62,952 bases of DNA, from NCBI GenBank assembly GCA_024639935.1, contig JAHEFZ010000006.1, positions 1 through 62,952 of the forward strand. Reading direction: 5' to 3'. Each line of letters opens with the position of its first letter. Position 1 is the stretch's first letter. Shown here one piece after another: positions 27,837 through 36,885 of this stretch. This DNA comes from Microbacteriaceae bacterium (lineage in GTDB: Bacteria > Actinomycetota > Actinomycetes > Actinomycetales > Microbacteriaceae). Below the pieces are notes generated by a model. It did not search any database, was not told the origin of the DNA, and saw nothing but the letters and a program-made list of their open reading frames with translations. A program made the position numbers and the translations under genes.

Positions 27837-29525
27837 TCAAATCTCCCACATCGGAACGCGAAGTCCGCGTTCGCGAGCGACGTCAGCGGCGCGGTCGTAG
27901 CCCGCATCGACGTGGCGCATGACGCCGGACCCTGGGTCGTTGACCAATACTCGCGACACTTTCTCGGCGGCGAGGTCTGTGCCGTCCACGACGAGCACCT
28001 GTCCACTGTGGATCGAGCGACCGATACCAACTCCTCCGCCGTGGTGGAGCGACACCCACGTCGCGCCACTCGCAGTGTTGAGAAGCGCATTCAACAACGG
28101 CCAGTCGGCGATGGCGTCGCTGCCGTCGAGCATCGCTTCGGTTTCTCGATACGGGGACGCGACGGAACCCGAATCGAGGTGATCGCGCCCGATAACGATG
28201 GGAGCACTGACGTCACCGTTCTTGACCATCTCGTTGAAACGCAAACCGGCCAGGTGGCGTTCCTTGTAACCCAGCCAACAGATTCGGGCGGGAAGTCCTT
28301 CGAAATGGACCTTCTCGCCTGCCTTGGTGATCCAACGCTTCAAGTGCTCATCATCGGGAAATAACTCGAGAATCGCCTTGTCCGTGGCCGCAATGTCTGC
28401 CGGGTCGCCGGAAAGAGCAACCCACCGGAACGGACCCTTGCCCTCGGCGAAAAGTGGGCGAATGTATGCAGGGACAAAACCGGGGAAATCAAACGCCCGG
28501 TCGTACCCGCCCAATTCGGCCTCGCGGCGAATGGAGTTGCCATAATCAAAGACAACGGCTCCCTTATCCTGAAATTCGACCATTGCCTTGACCTGCTTGG
28601 CCATCGCCGCTCGCGAACGAAGGGTGAAGCCTTCAGGGTCCTTCGCCGCATCGCGGAGCCAATCGGCAACTTCTTCGCCCTCGGGGAGGTACGACAACGG
28701 ATCGTGAGCACTCGTTTGGTCGGTCACAATATCAATTGCGACGCCACGCTCGAGCATTTCGGGAAAGACGGTTGCCGCATTGCCCACCAGCCCAACGGAA
28801 CGGGGAATACGCTTCTCCTTCGCATCGAGCGCACGGTCGATGGCCACGTCGATGTCATCTGTCATTTCGTCCAAATAACCGTGATCGACACGGCGTTGCA
28901 GGCGTTCCGCGTCGACGTCCACGATGAGAACCGCACCATCATTCAGTGTCACGGCGAGGGGCTGTGCGCCACCCATTCCGCCACACCCACCAGTGAGTGT
29001 CAGCGTGCCGGCGAGCGTCCCGTCGAATTTTTCGCGCGCGACCGCGCCGAATGTTTCATACGTTCCTTGCAGAATTCCTTGCGTACCAATGTAAATCCAG
29101 GATCCCGCCGTCATCTGGCCGTACATTGTGAGCCCTTCGGCTTCGAGCCTGCGGAATTCGGGCCAATTCGCCCAGTCGCCCACCAGGTTCGAGTTGGCGA
29201 TGAGTACACGCGGCGCCCATTCGTGTGTCGTGAAGATTCCGACGGGCTTCCCCGACTGCACAAGGAGCGTCTCGTTGGCCTCGAGCGTGTCGAGGGCGTG
29301 CACGATCGCATCATACGCATGCCAGTTGCGTGCCGCGCGACCCGTTCCTCCATACACAACGAGATCGTCAGGACGCTCGGCAACGTCAGGGTCAAGATTG
29401 TTCATCAACATGCGTTTGGCGGCTTCGGTCGACCAGTGCTTGGTCGAGATGCTGCTGCCGCGCGCAGCTCGAACGGTTCGAGGCTCGTGTCCGGGGGCCG
29501 AGCCACCTACGGGAATAATTGCCAT
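27837..29525 (-). CDS. hutU: Urocanate hydratase
   Basis: Second step of histidine breakdown: urocanate to imidazolone propionate with NAD as cofactor. 562 aa, usual length. [20 protein letters not shown] at the N-terminus and the NAD-binding [14 protein letters not shown] are typical, as is CWLGYKERH with the functionally important Cys region. AAAGGA lies about 8 bases before ATG 29525. It starts 12 bases after hutH, so the two form an operon. Confidence 0.97.
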   Translation of the reverse strand: MAIIPVGGSAPGHEPRTVRAARGSSISTKHWSTEAAKRMLMNNLDPDVAERPDDLVVYGGTGRAARNWHAYDAIVHALDTLEANETLLVQSGKPVGIFTTHEWAPRVLIANSNLVGDWANWPEFRRLEAEGLTMYGQMTAGSWIYIGTQGILQGTYETFGAVAREKFDGTLAGTLTLTGGCGGMGGAQPLAVTLNDGAVLIVDVDAERLQRRVDHGYLDEMTDDIDVAIDRALDAKEKRIPRSVGLVGNAATVFPEMLERGVAIDIVTDQTSAHDPLSYLPEGEEVADWLRDAAKDPEGFTLRSRAAMAKQVKAMVEFQDKGAVVFDYGNSIRREAELGGYDRAFDFPGFVPAYIRPLFAEGKGPFRWVALSGDPADIAATDKAILELFPDDEHLKRWITKAGEKVHFEGLPARICWLGYKERHLAGLRFNEMVKNGDVSAPIVIGRDHLDSGSVASPYRETEAMLDGSDAIADWPLLNALLNTASGATWVSLHHGGGVGIGRSIHSGQVLVVDGTDLAAEKVSRVLVNDPGSGVMRHVDAGYDRAADVARERGLRVPMWEI

Positions 29526-29537
29526 TTCTTTGTCCTT

Positions 29538-31070
29538 TTAATCGAGTTTGCCAGTAGTTTTTTCCGCTAATGCAAGAATCTGTCCCGACTGGACAAGTTC
29601 GACAACGGCGTCAATTTCAGGAGAAAGGAATCGGTCGGGACCGGGACCTCCTGATGCCCTATTGACCATGTCGATAATGGGCGTCGTCGCAGCGGATGCT
29701 GTCTCTGTTCGCAACTCTGTTCCACGCGATGCGGTAAGGATTTCGATGGCAAGAACCCGCGCGAGGCCATCGATCGCTCGGCGAAGTTTCCGGCCGGCCG
29801 CCCAACCCATCGACACGTGATCTTCCTGCATGGCGGATGACGGAATGGAGTCGACGGAGGCAGGCATTGCTAGGCGCTTCATTTCACTGACAATTCCCGC
29901 AGCGGTGTACTGTGCGATCATCAATCCGCTATCAACACCGGCTTCGTGTGCGAGGAACGGGGGAAGCCCATAGCTTCGAGTTTTGTCCAGGAAGCGGTCG
30001 GTCCGACGTTCGCTCATCGATGCGACGTCCGCGATGGCGATGGCGAGAAAGTCGAGGACGTAGCCCACGGGTGCGCCGTGGAAGTTTCCGTTGGATTCGA
30101 CACGGTAGTCGGGTGTGACGACCGGGTTGTCAATCGCCGACGCCAACTCGTGCCCGGCCACACGCTCGGCGTGGTCAACCGTGTCGCGGGCCGCCCCGTG
30201 AACCTGCGGCGCACATCGAATCGAGTAGGCGTCTTGAACGCGCAAATCTTCAGGACCGGCATGGCTGGCGACGAGAGGGCTGTCGTTCAGAAGTGCACGA
30301 ACATTCCGCGCCGACGCTCGTTGGCCGGGGTGGGGGCGCAGCGCTTGGAGGTCGTCGGCGAACACCTTGTCGGTGGCAAGCAGTCCTTCGACCGAGATTG
30401 ACAACGCGATATCGGCGACGCGCAATAGGTGTCGAATGTCCTCTATCGCCAAAACGAGCATCGCGGTCATGCCGTCTGTTCCATTGATGAGGGCGAGTCC
30501 CTCTTTTTCCCGAAGTTCGACGGGGGTGATTCCGGCTGCGGTGAGCGCGTCGGCGGCATCCAACGCCTCTCCCGCACTGTTACGAACACGACCTTCGCCC
30601 ATGAGGACGAGTGCACAGTGGGCGAGTGGAGCCAGGTCGCCCGAGCATCCGAGTGATCCGTATTCATAAACGATTGGTGTCAGCCCTGCGTTGAGCAACG
30701 CCGCATAGGTGTGAACGACCACGGGACGTACGCCTGTTCGACCCGTCATGAGCGTGGACAAGCGTTGCGCCATCAGCCCACGGATGACTTCGGTTTCAAC
30801 CTCGGGGCCAGTTCCCGCGGCATGGGAACGAATGAGGGAACGCTGCAATTGCGCGCGCTGATCCTCCGGGATGAACTGTGTTGCGAGCGCGCCGAAACCG
30901 GTCGAGATTCCGTAGTGCGGGTCGGGGTCGTTGGCCAGCGCCTCAATCGCGGTGCGCGTCGTGGCGACCGCCTCGACAGCAACGGAGTCAAGTTCGACGG
31001 TGTCACCGTGACGTGCGATGCGAATGAGCTCGATGTCGGAGAGCGGACCGGTTCCCAGAATGACGACCAT
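29538..31070 (-). CDS. hutH: Histidine ammonia-lyase
   Basis: Deaminates histidine to urocanate, committing it to breakdown. 510 aa. The MIO-forming tripeptide lies in GSLGCSGDLAPLAH: here Cys-Ser-Gly instead of the usual Ala-Ser-Gly. Other family parts, YGISTGFGALA and NPVVTP with SNGNFHGAPVGY, are intact. The start is ATG 31070, 7 bases after TGTAAT with ATGACA 17 bases further up; the frame open to 31106 would cross that promoter. It heads hutH-hutU-hutI and is divergent from an IclR regulator. Confidence 0.95.
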   Translation of the reverse strand: MVVILGTGPLSDIELIRIARHGDTVELDSVAVEAVATTRTAIEALANDPDPHYGISTGFGALATQFIPEDQRAQLQRSLIRSHAAGTGPEVETEVIRGLMAQRLSTLMTGRTGVRPVVVHTYAALLNAGLTPIVYEYGSLGCSGDLAPLAHCALVLMGEGRVRNSAGEALDAADALTAAGITPVELREKEGLALINGTDGMTAMLVLAIEDIRHLLRVADIALSISVEGLLATDKVFADDLQALRPHPGQRASARNVRALLNDSPLVASHAGPEDLRVQDAYSIRCAPQVHGAARDTVDHAERVAGHELASAIDNPVVTPDYRVESNGNFHGAPVGYVLDFLAIAIADVASMSERRTDRFLDKTRSYGLPPFLAHEAGVDSGLMIAQYTAAGIVSEMKRLAMPASVDSIPSSAMQEDHVSMGWAAGRKLRRAIDGLARVLAIEILTASRGTELRTETASAATTPIIDMVNRASGGPGPDRFLSPEIDAVVELVQSGQILALAEKTTGKLD

Positions 31071-31132
31071 AGTTACGATTACACACTGCGCGACCGCCAA
31101 TGTCATTGCCTGTCGACGCTATTCTGTCTGGT
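31071..31132. promoter_or_regulatory. hutH / iclR divergent promoter region
   Basis: 62 bases serve both genes. For hutH, ATGACA (31106-31101) and TGTAAT (31083-31078) are 17 apart on the minus strand, with the ATG 7 bases on. For the regulator, TATTCT (31120-31125) ends 7 bases before ATG 31133. CAATG-T-CATTG (31098-31108), a perfect 11-bp odd palindrome, covers the hutH -35 box and is the best candidate operator half for the IclR protein. Confidence 0.55.
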
Positions 31133-31879
31133 ATGTCAGACAAGGTGCAGGTCCCTGCCGCGGATGGAACGCTTCGAATTCTCAGTTACCTCGCGCGTCA
31201 ACGCGGAAGTGTCCCGGCCGCGACGATTGCCCTCGCACTCGAATTACCCAGGTCGACCACGTACCACTTACTCACGACGTTGCTCGAGCACGGGTACGTC
31301 GTGAATGGCGATCGTCGATGGGCTCTCGGTGTCGCAACCCACGATCTTGGAACCGGGTATTTGCGTCAACAGCCCCTGGCGCTGGTTGGTCGGAATCTGG
31401 TTACCAGGCTGGCCGATTCGGTGGGTGAAAACGCTCATCTTGCCGTGTTGCATGGACGCGATGTGGTCTATGTCGTCGAAGGTCGCGCGCCCGACCGACC
31501 CTCGCTGATTACCGATGTCGGCGTTCGACTTCCCGCCCACCTCACGGCGAGCGGTCGCTCAATGCTCGCGGCAATGTCTCGCGAGCAGGTGCTCGCGCTG
31601 TATCCCGATGACGAATCGTTGACGGATCGTGGCGGCACTTCGCTCACCCGTCGCGAACTTCGCGACGTGTTGCGGAAGGCACGTGAACGGGGTTTCGCGA
31701 CCGAGCACGGCGAAATTACGGCGGGGTTCGAATCAGTGGCGGTTCCTATTCTTGATCGTGTCGGTTGGCCACTCGCCTCCATCGCCCTGACCTTCCCCGA
31801 AGGAACGGTCGATGTCGAACAACTCGCGCGCAAAGCTCTCGCGACATCCGTCGAGATTTCGCGTCGACTTCGCGTCTAG
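31133..31879 (+). CDS. IclR-family transcriptional regulator, probable hut regulator
   Basis: 248 aa. N-terminal winged HTH at about 10-60 (SVPAATIALALELPRSTTYHLLTTLLEHGYV), then the IclR effector domain (about 80-245) with ARAPDRPSLITDVGVRLPAHLTASGRSMLA. It is divergent from hutH and is the only regulator in the hut cluster, so it probably controls hut and itself; urocanate or a hut intermediate as ligand is inference. ATG 31133 is chosen because TATTCT lies 7 bases upstream; the frame open from 31100 would start inside the promoter. Confidence 0.9.
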   Translation: MSDKVQVPAADGTLRILSYLARQRGSVPAATIALALELPRSTTYHLLTTLLEHGYVVNGDRRWALGVATHDLGTGYLRQQPLALVGRNLVTRLADSVGENAHLAVLHGRDVVYVVEGRAPDRPSLITDVGVRLPAHLTASGRSMLAAMSREQVLALYPDDESLTDRGGTSLTRRELRDVLRKARERGFATEHGEITAGFESVAVPILDRVGWPLASIALTFPEGTVDVEQLARKALATSVEISRRLRV

Positions 31880-31891
31880 TCATGGTGATGT

Positions 31892-31897
31892 CAAGAT
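31892..31897 (+). promoter_or_regulatory. -10-like CAAGAT upstream of pdxH
   Basis: CAAGAT ends 6 bases before ATG 31904 with no SD, in the 24-base gap after the IclR gene. It deviates from TAnnnT at the first base, so it is weaker evidence than the other boxes. Confidence 0.35.
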
Positions 31898-31903
31898 AGG
31901 GAC

Positions 31904-32539
31904 ATGGACTCCCTTTCTCGCCACGAGGACTATGGGCACTTGGCGTTGAGCGAGACCGACATGACAAGCGACCCCCTCGCGCAACTAGCGGCGTGGTTGG
32001 TTGATGCGGAACAAGCGGAGATTTACGAGCCCAACGCCTTTGTGCTCGGAACAATCGATCCGTCGGGACGACCGACGGCTCGAACCGTACTTCTGAAGGG
32101 TCTGGACTCGGGATTGTTGTTCGCGACAAACTATTCATCGCGCAAGGGTGATGCGATCGGCGACGGAGCGGATGTCTCCGCGGTCTTCGGTTGGTATTCG
32201 ATGTATCGGCAACTAATCATCGAAGGTCGCGCCGAGCGCGTCTCGTTGTCAGAATCGGACGAATATTTCGATTCACGCCCGCGTGGCTCGCAACTCGCCG
32301 CCTGGGCGAGTGAGCAATCCCGTCCCATCGCGACTCGCGATGCGCTCGATCAGCAGTACGAGGACACCGACCGGCGTTTTGCGAACGACGCCGTTGTGCC
32401 ACGACCAGAACACTGGGGCGGATACCGCATCGTCCCCTCTCGAATGGAGTTCTGGAAAGGTCGCTCGAACCGCATGCACGACCGCATTGCGTTCGACCGT
32501 GTCGACGATGGTTGGAAAGTCACTCGACTTCAGCCTTAG
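31904..32539 (+). CDS. pdxH: Pyridoxamine/pyridoxine 5'-phosphate oxidase
   Basis: FMN-dependent last step of pyridoxal phosphate synthesis and salvage. 211 aa. RTVLLKGLDSGLLFATNYSS binds FMN and substrate phosphate; EFWKGRSNRMHDRIAF and the C-terminal RLQP are the family signature. All parts are present, so a true PdxH rather than a general split-barrel flavoprotein is likely. Confidence 0.94.
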   Translation: MDSLSRHEDYGHLALSETDMTSDPLAQLAAWLVDAEQAEIYEPNAFVLGTIDPSGRPTARTVLLKGLDSGLLFATNYSSRKGDAIGDGADVSAVFGWYSMYRQLIIEGRAERVSLSESDEYFDSRPRGSQLAAWASEQSRPIATRDALDQQYEDTDRRFANDAVVPRPEHWGGYRIVPSRMEFWKGRSNRMHDRIAFDRVDDGWKVTRLQP

Positions 32540-32574
32540 GGAATAAGTACACACGGACGCAACTGGGAATAGGT

Positions 32575-33618
32575 ATGACGATTCACATCGACGACATCAA
32601 ATTCGGCCTCGACACGTTCGGCGATATGACACAGAAGGACGACGGCACCCCCGAAACTGCGGGGCAGGTGTTGCGAAACCTCGTCGATCAAGCCGTGTTT
32701 GCCGACGAATTGGGGATTCACGCCATTAACATCGGTGAACACCACCGTGATGATTTCGCCGTGAGCGCGCCGGACACGGTGCTGGCGGGAATTGCGACGC
32801 GCACCTCGTCGATCATTCTGGGTACGGGAGTGACCGTCCTGTCGAGTGATGATCCGGTTCGTGTCTACCAGCGTTTCGCGACCATCGACGCGTTGTCGAA
32901 CGGTCGCGCCGAAATCACGGCGGGTCGAGGCTCGTTCACCGAATCGTTCCCCCTGTTCGGTTATAACCTGAACGACTATCACGCGCTGTTCGAAGAAAAA
33001 CTCGAATTACTCGTCCAGCTCCTCGATGAAAAGCCCATCACGTGGTCGGGCACAACGCGCGCATCTCTGGCTAACCAAGACGTCTATCCCAAGACGGAAA
33101 AGGGTCGAATCGGATTAAGGGTTGGTGTGGGCGGTAGCCCCGAGTCGGTTGTGCGTGCCGCTCGCTTGGGAATTCCACTCGCGCTAGCGATTATCGGCGG
33201 AGACCCGGCTCGATTCGCACCGTTCTCGAAGCTTTACCGCGATCAGCTGCAATCATTCGGTCGCGATGTGCTCCCCGTCGCGATTCATTCGCCTGGTCAC
33301 ATTGCCCAAACCGACGAGCAAGCAGCCGAGGAACTGTGGCCTCACTACCTGTCTTCTTTCGGTCGCATTGGCCGTGAACGGGGATGGGGGCCGATCACCA
33401 AAGAACATTTCATGGGCGAAGTTTCGCATGGTTCGATTTACGCCGGCTCACCTGAGACGGTCGCCAAGAAAATTGCACACGCAGTGTCGTCCGTCGGTGC
33501 GCAACGATTCGACCTGAAGTATTCGAACGGCCCGATGCCGCATTCGAGGCTCATGACCTCAATCGAGTTGTACGGCAGCAAGGTTGTTCCGCTCGTTCGC
33601 GATATCCTCGCGGGTTAA
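32575..33618 (+). CDS. LLM-class flavin-dependent oxidoreductase
   Basis: 347 aa, bacterial-luciferase-like barrel using FMN or F420. INIGEHHRDDFAVSAPDTVLAGIA, GVTVLSSDDPVRVYQRFATID and AEITAGRGSFTESFPLFGY are typical of the alkanal monooxygenase-like subgroup. The substrate is unknown. ATG 32575 (MTIHIDDIKFG) is preferred to the frame start at 32512, which lies inside pdxH; there is no clear SD or -10 box. Confidence 0.85.
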   Translation: MTIHIDDIKFGLDTFGDMTQKDDGTPETAGQVLRNLVDQAVFADELGIHAINIGEHHRDDFAVSAPDTVLAGIATRTSSIILGTGVTVLSSDDPVRVYQRFATIDALSNGRAEITAGRGSFTESFPLFGYNLNDYHALFEEKLELLVQLLDEKPITWSGTTRASLANQDVYPKTEKGRIGLRVGVGGSPESVVRAARLGIPLALAIIGGDPARFAPFSKLYRDQLQSFGRDVLPVAIHSPGHIAQTDEQAAEELWPHYLSSFGRIGRERGWGPITKEHFMGEVSHGSIYAGSPETVAKKIAHAVSSVGAQRFDLKYSNGPMPHSRLMTSIELYGSKVVPLVRDILAG

Positions 33619-33626
33619 ACTCGTTG

Positions 33627-34670
33627 TCAACGGTGGCGAAACGTACCGCCGAGTAAACCTGCGTCGCCGAATCTTTCCGCGAGTTCAGCGCCGTCGTGGC
33701 CGTAGACCCATGGGAGTCCGGGGACGGGGTCGGGGTGAATGGTTGGAGCGCCGGCGAGGACGGCCTCTGGGCGAGAAAGGCGACGAATTCCAACCCCAAG
33801 GACATGGTCGGGATGTCGGCGTGCGAAATCTCCGTATGTCGTCTCGTCGTGCTGACCGTCATCACCAATCAGAATCCACTTGATATGCGGGAATTCGGCA
33901 ACGAGGCGATCAAGATTTTTAACTTTGTGGTCGCGACCGCTTCGGAAAATTCGGTCGGGGGTGGCCCCCCAATCCGTCAACAGAAGTGGGCCACGGGGGT
34001 ACATGTGACGCGAGAGGAAGCGTTCGAGCGTGGGTGCAACATTCCACGGACCGGTGGAAAGATACATCACGGGTGACCCCGAATAAAAAGCGCCCAACGT
34101 ATTGAGGAAGACGGCCATTCCGGGGACTGGTCGCCGCGCGTGCTCATCAAGGACGAAGGTATTCCAGGCCGCCAACATCAGTCGGGGGAGTGCCGTGACC
34201 ATGACGGTGTCATCGATGTCACACACGATACCGACGGTGGTCGTGTCGTCGACAACGGTCACATCGCTCGATGCCCAGCCGTGACCCTTCCTGACACGCA
34301 TCAACACGGTGTGGAGTCCGACGGGAAGGTTGACCGGAAGACGGGCGTCGATGACGCCGCCACGGTCGCTTGACACCTTAAACTTTCGGCTTCCGATCTT
34401 GACACTCACCTTGGTGTGGGCGACGGGAACACCCGTGAACGCACGCCATCCGCGCACATATTTGCGGACTTTGCGAGTGCGCGGATCAGGGTTCACATAC
34501 AAAACTCGCGCAAGGATTCGAACTGACGTCACCGATCCATACCCGCGGAATGCGATGACCGTCGGAAGTTGTCCCGTTGCGCGAGCAATTCGCGCCCGCA
34601 AAGCGGTATACGCGTCTTCAATACGCGCCGCGACGTGCATTTTGACCGGGGTTGTCGAATTTGATGGCAT
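33627..34670 (-). CDS. App1/DUF2183 family phosphatase
   Basis: 347 aa. The HAD-type nucleophile motif is VCDIDDTVMVT (DxDxT/V) at about residues 170-180, followed by MYLSTGPWN, LLTDWGATPDRIFRSGRDHK and GDDGQHDETTY, matching the App1 phosphatidate-phosphatase-like family. The N-terminal 150 residues form a beta-rich domain (FRGYGSVTSVRILARVLY). It probably acts on a lipid or other phosphate ester. ATG 34670 is chosen because of TAGGCT 8 bases upstream and the MPSN start. It is divergent from a TetR gene. Confidence 0.82.
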   Translation of the reverse strand: MPSNSTTPVKMHVAARIEDAYTALRARIARATGQLPTVIAFRGYGSVTSVRILARVLYVNPDPRTRKVRKYVRGWRAFTGVPVAHTKVSVKIGSRKFKVSSDRGGVIDARLPVNLPVGLHTVLMRVRKGHGWASSDVTVVDDTTTVGIVCDIDDTVMVTALPRLMLAAWNTFVLDEHARRPVPGMAVFLNTLGAFYSGSPVMYLSTGPWNVAPTLERFLSRHMYPRGPLLLTDWGATPDRIFRSGRDHKVKNLDRLVAEFPHIKWILIGDDGQHDETTYGDFARRHPDHVLGVGIRRLSRPEAVLAGAPTIHPDPVPGLPWVYGHDGAELAERFGDAGLLGGTFRHR

Positions 34671-34823
34671 CGCGGCTAAGCCTATCCCCTCGGTTTTATC
34701 CGACAGTTCTTCACCTAGTTGCTCATTTGCAGGGCGCATTCTTAGAATACGAAGATACCTTCGGCGTTGAAGGTTTTATTCTTCGAAGATTTAGTCGACG
34801 ATCACCTAACAAGGAAAAGAACA
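34671..34823. promoter_or_regulatory. App1 / TetR divergent regulatory region with palindromes
   Basis: 153 bases between divergent genes. TAGGCT (34684-34679, minus) is the -10 candidate of the phosphatase gene. On the plus side ACCTTC-N6-GAAGGT (34757-34774) is a perfect inverted repeat and TCTTCGAAGA (34780-34789) a perfect 10-bp palindrome, 5 bases apart. Their size and spacing suit TetR operators. AAGGAAA (34811-34817) is the SD of the TetR gene. The region is visibly richer in A+T than its neighbours. Confidence 0.5.
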
Positions 34824-35465
34824 TTGCCAATCCAACACCCCCCCGCGAGTGAAGAGTTAGTGAAATCCGGATTGCTCATCAACACTCCGGTACAGGCTCG
34901 CAGTAACGCGCGCGTCACCGCCCTATTGGACGCGGCGGCGAAAGTTGTTCACGCCAAGGGATTCGAAGAATTGACGACGGCCGATGTCGCGGAGGCGGCC
35001 GGTGCCTCGATCGGGACCGTGTATCGATACTTCGAGGACCGCGTCAAGGTGCTGGAAGCCCTCGCGATTCGAAACCTTGAGCGGACAGACCGTCGTTTCC
35101 TCGACGCGCTCGATCAGATTGATGGTTCGGCTCCCAGCGATGCGATCAACGTGATGTTCGACATGTACCTTGGCATGTTTCGCACAGAGCCAGGGTTTCG
35201 CTCACTGCGCCTTGGAGACGTCCTCGATATCCGACCACGGAATCGCGAATCACGTCTCACCACGGCGGCCCGCCGGATGACGGAACAGTTAAGCGTTCGC
35301 TTTGGTTTCGCGAACAACGCCGCGACTGTTCGTGAAATCGAGAAATCACTCGTGGCCGTTGACGCGTATCTGGCCCGAGCATTTTTCAACGACGACCGAG
35401 GCGACGCGTTCTTTGTCGATGCCGCGCGTGCCTCGGTGATGTCGCTGTCCAGCATCGCAACCTAG
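34824..35465 (+). CDS. TetR-family transcriptional regulator
   Basis: 213 aa. HTH at about 20-65: ARVTALLDAAAKVVHAKGFEELTTADVAEAAGASIGTVYRYFEDR, with the YRYF signature ending the recognition helix. The ligand-binding domain is all-helical. TTG 34824 is preferred because AAGGAAA lies 7 bases upstream; the ATG 34767 would put two palindromes inside the gene. It is divergent from the App1 phosphatase and convergent with DedA, and may regulate both itself and the phosphatase. Its stop shares CTAG with dedA. Confidence 0.85.
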   Translation: MPIQHPPASEELVKSGLLINTPVQARSNARVTALLDAAAKVVHAKGFEELTTADVAEAAGASIGTVYRYFEDRVKVLEALAIRNLERTDRRFLDALDQIDGSAPSDAINVMFDMYLGMFRTEPGFRSLRLGDVLDIRPRNRESRLTTAARRMTEQLSVRFGFANNAATVREIEKSLVAVDAYLARAFFNDDRGDAFFVDAARASVMSLSSIAT

Positions 35466-36097
35466 TCGTCGTGGTGCCGCGTGTAGCGGTGTAGTGATTT
35501 CTTCACCAAAGCCATGATGGCGATGAAGAGAAGAATTATCCCCGCGAAAATGAAGCCCGCGAAATGAAGGCTTTGGTTCAGCTGTTCATACGTGAAGGCA
35601 GCGGTGCGTCCAACCGTCACGTACGCAGCGGCCCATAGTGCGCATGCCGGTGCGGTCCACGCGATGAATCGGCGATAGTCCATTCCCGTGATCCCGGCGG
35701 TCAGCGGAACAACGCTGTGCAAAACCGGCAGGAACCGAGAAATGAAAATTGCCCAACCGCCGCGGTGCTCGAGAAATCGTTCGGCGGCTTTCCAGTTCTT
35801 GTGACCAATCCATTTGCCGACTTTCGAGTGTTGAATGGCGGGACCAAAGGCATGCCCGAGCGCGAACCCAATGCTTTCCCCAATCAGTGCACCGATGATG
35901 ATGACGACGATGAGGGCGACGTATTCCTCGGGTGACGTTGCGCCGGTTGCGGCCACGAGGACGACCGTGTCTCCCGGAATCACGAGTCCGATGAGGACAC
36001 TTGTTTCCAGCATGATGGCGAGACCGGCGAGACTGACACGGAGAATCGGGTCGATTGATCCGACCCCACTGAGAAACCAATCGAGAAATGCGTTCAT
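35462..36097 (-). CDS. DedA-family membrane protein
   Basis: 211 aa, 5-6 membrane segments. Family signature: IPGDTVVLVAA near the start, then IGESIGFALGHAFGP, FLEHRGGWAIFISRFLPVLHSVVPLTAGITGM with the conserved basic and proline residues. DedA proteins are thought to flip lipid carriers or use proton flow for envelope maintenance. ATG 36097 overlaps the stop of the pabC-like gene (ATGA) and also has TACGCT 7 bases upstream. Confidence 0.9.
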   Translation of the reverse strand: MNAFLDWFLSGVGSIDPILRVSLAGLAIMLETSVLIGLVIPGDTVVLVAATGATSPEEYVALIVVIIIGALIGESIGFALGHAFGPAIQHSKVGKWIGHKNWKAAERFLEHRGGWAIFISRFLPVLHSVVPLTAGITGMDYRRFIAWTAPACALWAAAYVTVGRTAAFTYEQLNQSLHFAGFIFAGIILLFIAIMALVKKSLHRYTRHHDD

Positions 36098-36885
36098 GAT
36101 TGCGAGCGTACCTCGCCCAGTTTCAGAGCCCGCCGTTGATTGACGTATTGCTGGCGCCAATAGTCAACGCGACCCGGCTCGACGTGCACGGCTGGCCCGT
36201 CGCGCCACTCCGTCACAATTCGAATTCCGTGGAGGGCGGATAGTGTCCACACTTCCGCTCCGTCGAGGTCCCGCGGTCGGACTCGGGCCGAGACGACGGA
36301 CGACCCGATGACGTCCGCGTGATCTCGGATTGTTTTTTCGGTGACACTGGGCAGTCGGGGGATTATCGGGTCAACGACGTGGAGAGTGTCGTTCTGCCAC
36401 CACACAATCGATGACCATGCTCCCTCCGCGACGAAACCGTCGTCGACGAGCACGGCCTCGCCGACATCGAGTTCCCGTCGGAGCGCGCCGAGCGCGGCGA
36501 GATCCGGCCCTTTCACCGACGGCTGCGTTCGCGGGTCACGGTGCGCTGTCGCGAGGGAGACGTCGGTGGACGCATCAGGCGCCTCACGTAGGTGAAATCG
36601 CATCATCACGCCGTCGCCGTAATCAATCGCCTCGATGCGCGGGAACCATCGCCCCTCGGAAGGAATCAAGGCGATGACCTCGGCAGCGAATGCCCGAGTG
36701 TCCAAGGCGGGGTCGACAACGGCGAGTGACTTCATGAATCGTTCGAGGTGCATCGTCAGATTCACGGCACATCCGTCGACCACGAGCCATGAATCGGCCA
36801 CCCGAACCGAGCCCGCGCGAGGATCACACCATTCCTCTTCGACGACGGTGCCGCCCGCCCATCGGAAAACCCGCGCCTCGACCAT
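36094..36885 (-). CDS. pabC: Aminotransferase class IV, aminodeoxychorismate lyase-like
   Basis: 263 aa, fold-type IV PLP enzyme. The PLP Lys is in QPSVKGPDLAALGALRRE, and DDGFVAEGAWSSIVWWQND matches the class IV motif (DGxxxEGxxSNxF), with Trp-Trp in place of the usual Asn-Ile. Divergent pairing with pabB suggests it releases pyruvate from aminodeoxychorismate to give p-aminobenzoate for folate; a branched-chain or D-amino acid role cannot be excluded. ATG 36885 follows TAGCCT by 7 bases. It overlaps dedA by 4 bases. Confidence 0.8.
   Translation of the reverse strand: MVEARVFRWAGGTVVEEEWCDPRAGSVRVADSWLVVDGCAVNLTMHLERFMKSLAVVDPALDTRAFAAEVIALIPSEGRWFPRIEAIDYGDGVMMRFHLREAPDASTDVSLATAHRDPRTQPSVKGPDLAALGALRRELDVGEAVLVDDGFVAEGAWSSIVWWQNDTLHVVDPIIPRLPSVTEKTIRDHADVIGSSVVSARVRPRDLDGAEVWTLSALHGIRIVTEWRDGPAVHVEPGRVDYWRQQYVNQRRALKLGEVRSQS

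Noticed and set aside
28704-29570. 288-residue plus-strand frame inside hutU
   Set aside because: Antisense to a complete urocanase; no initiation signals or domain.
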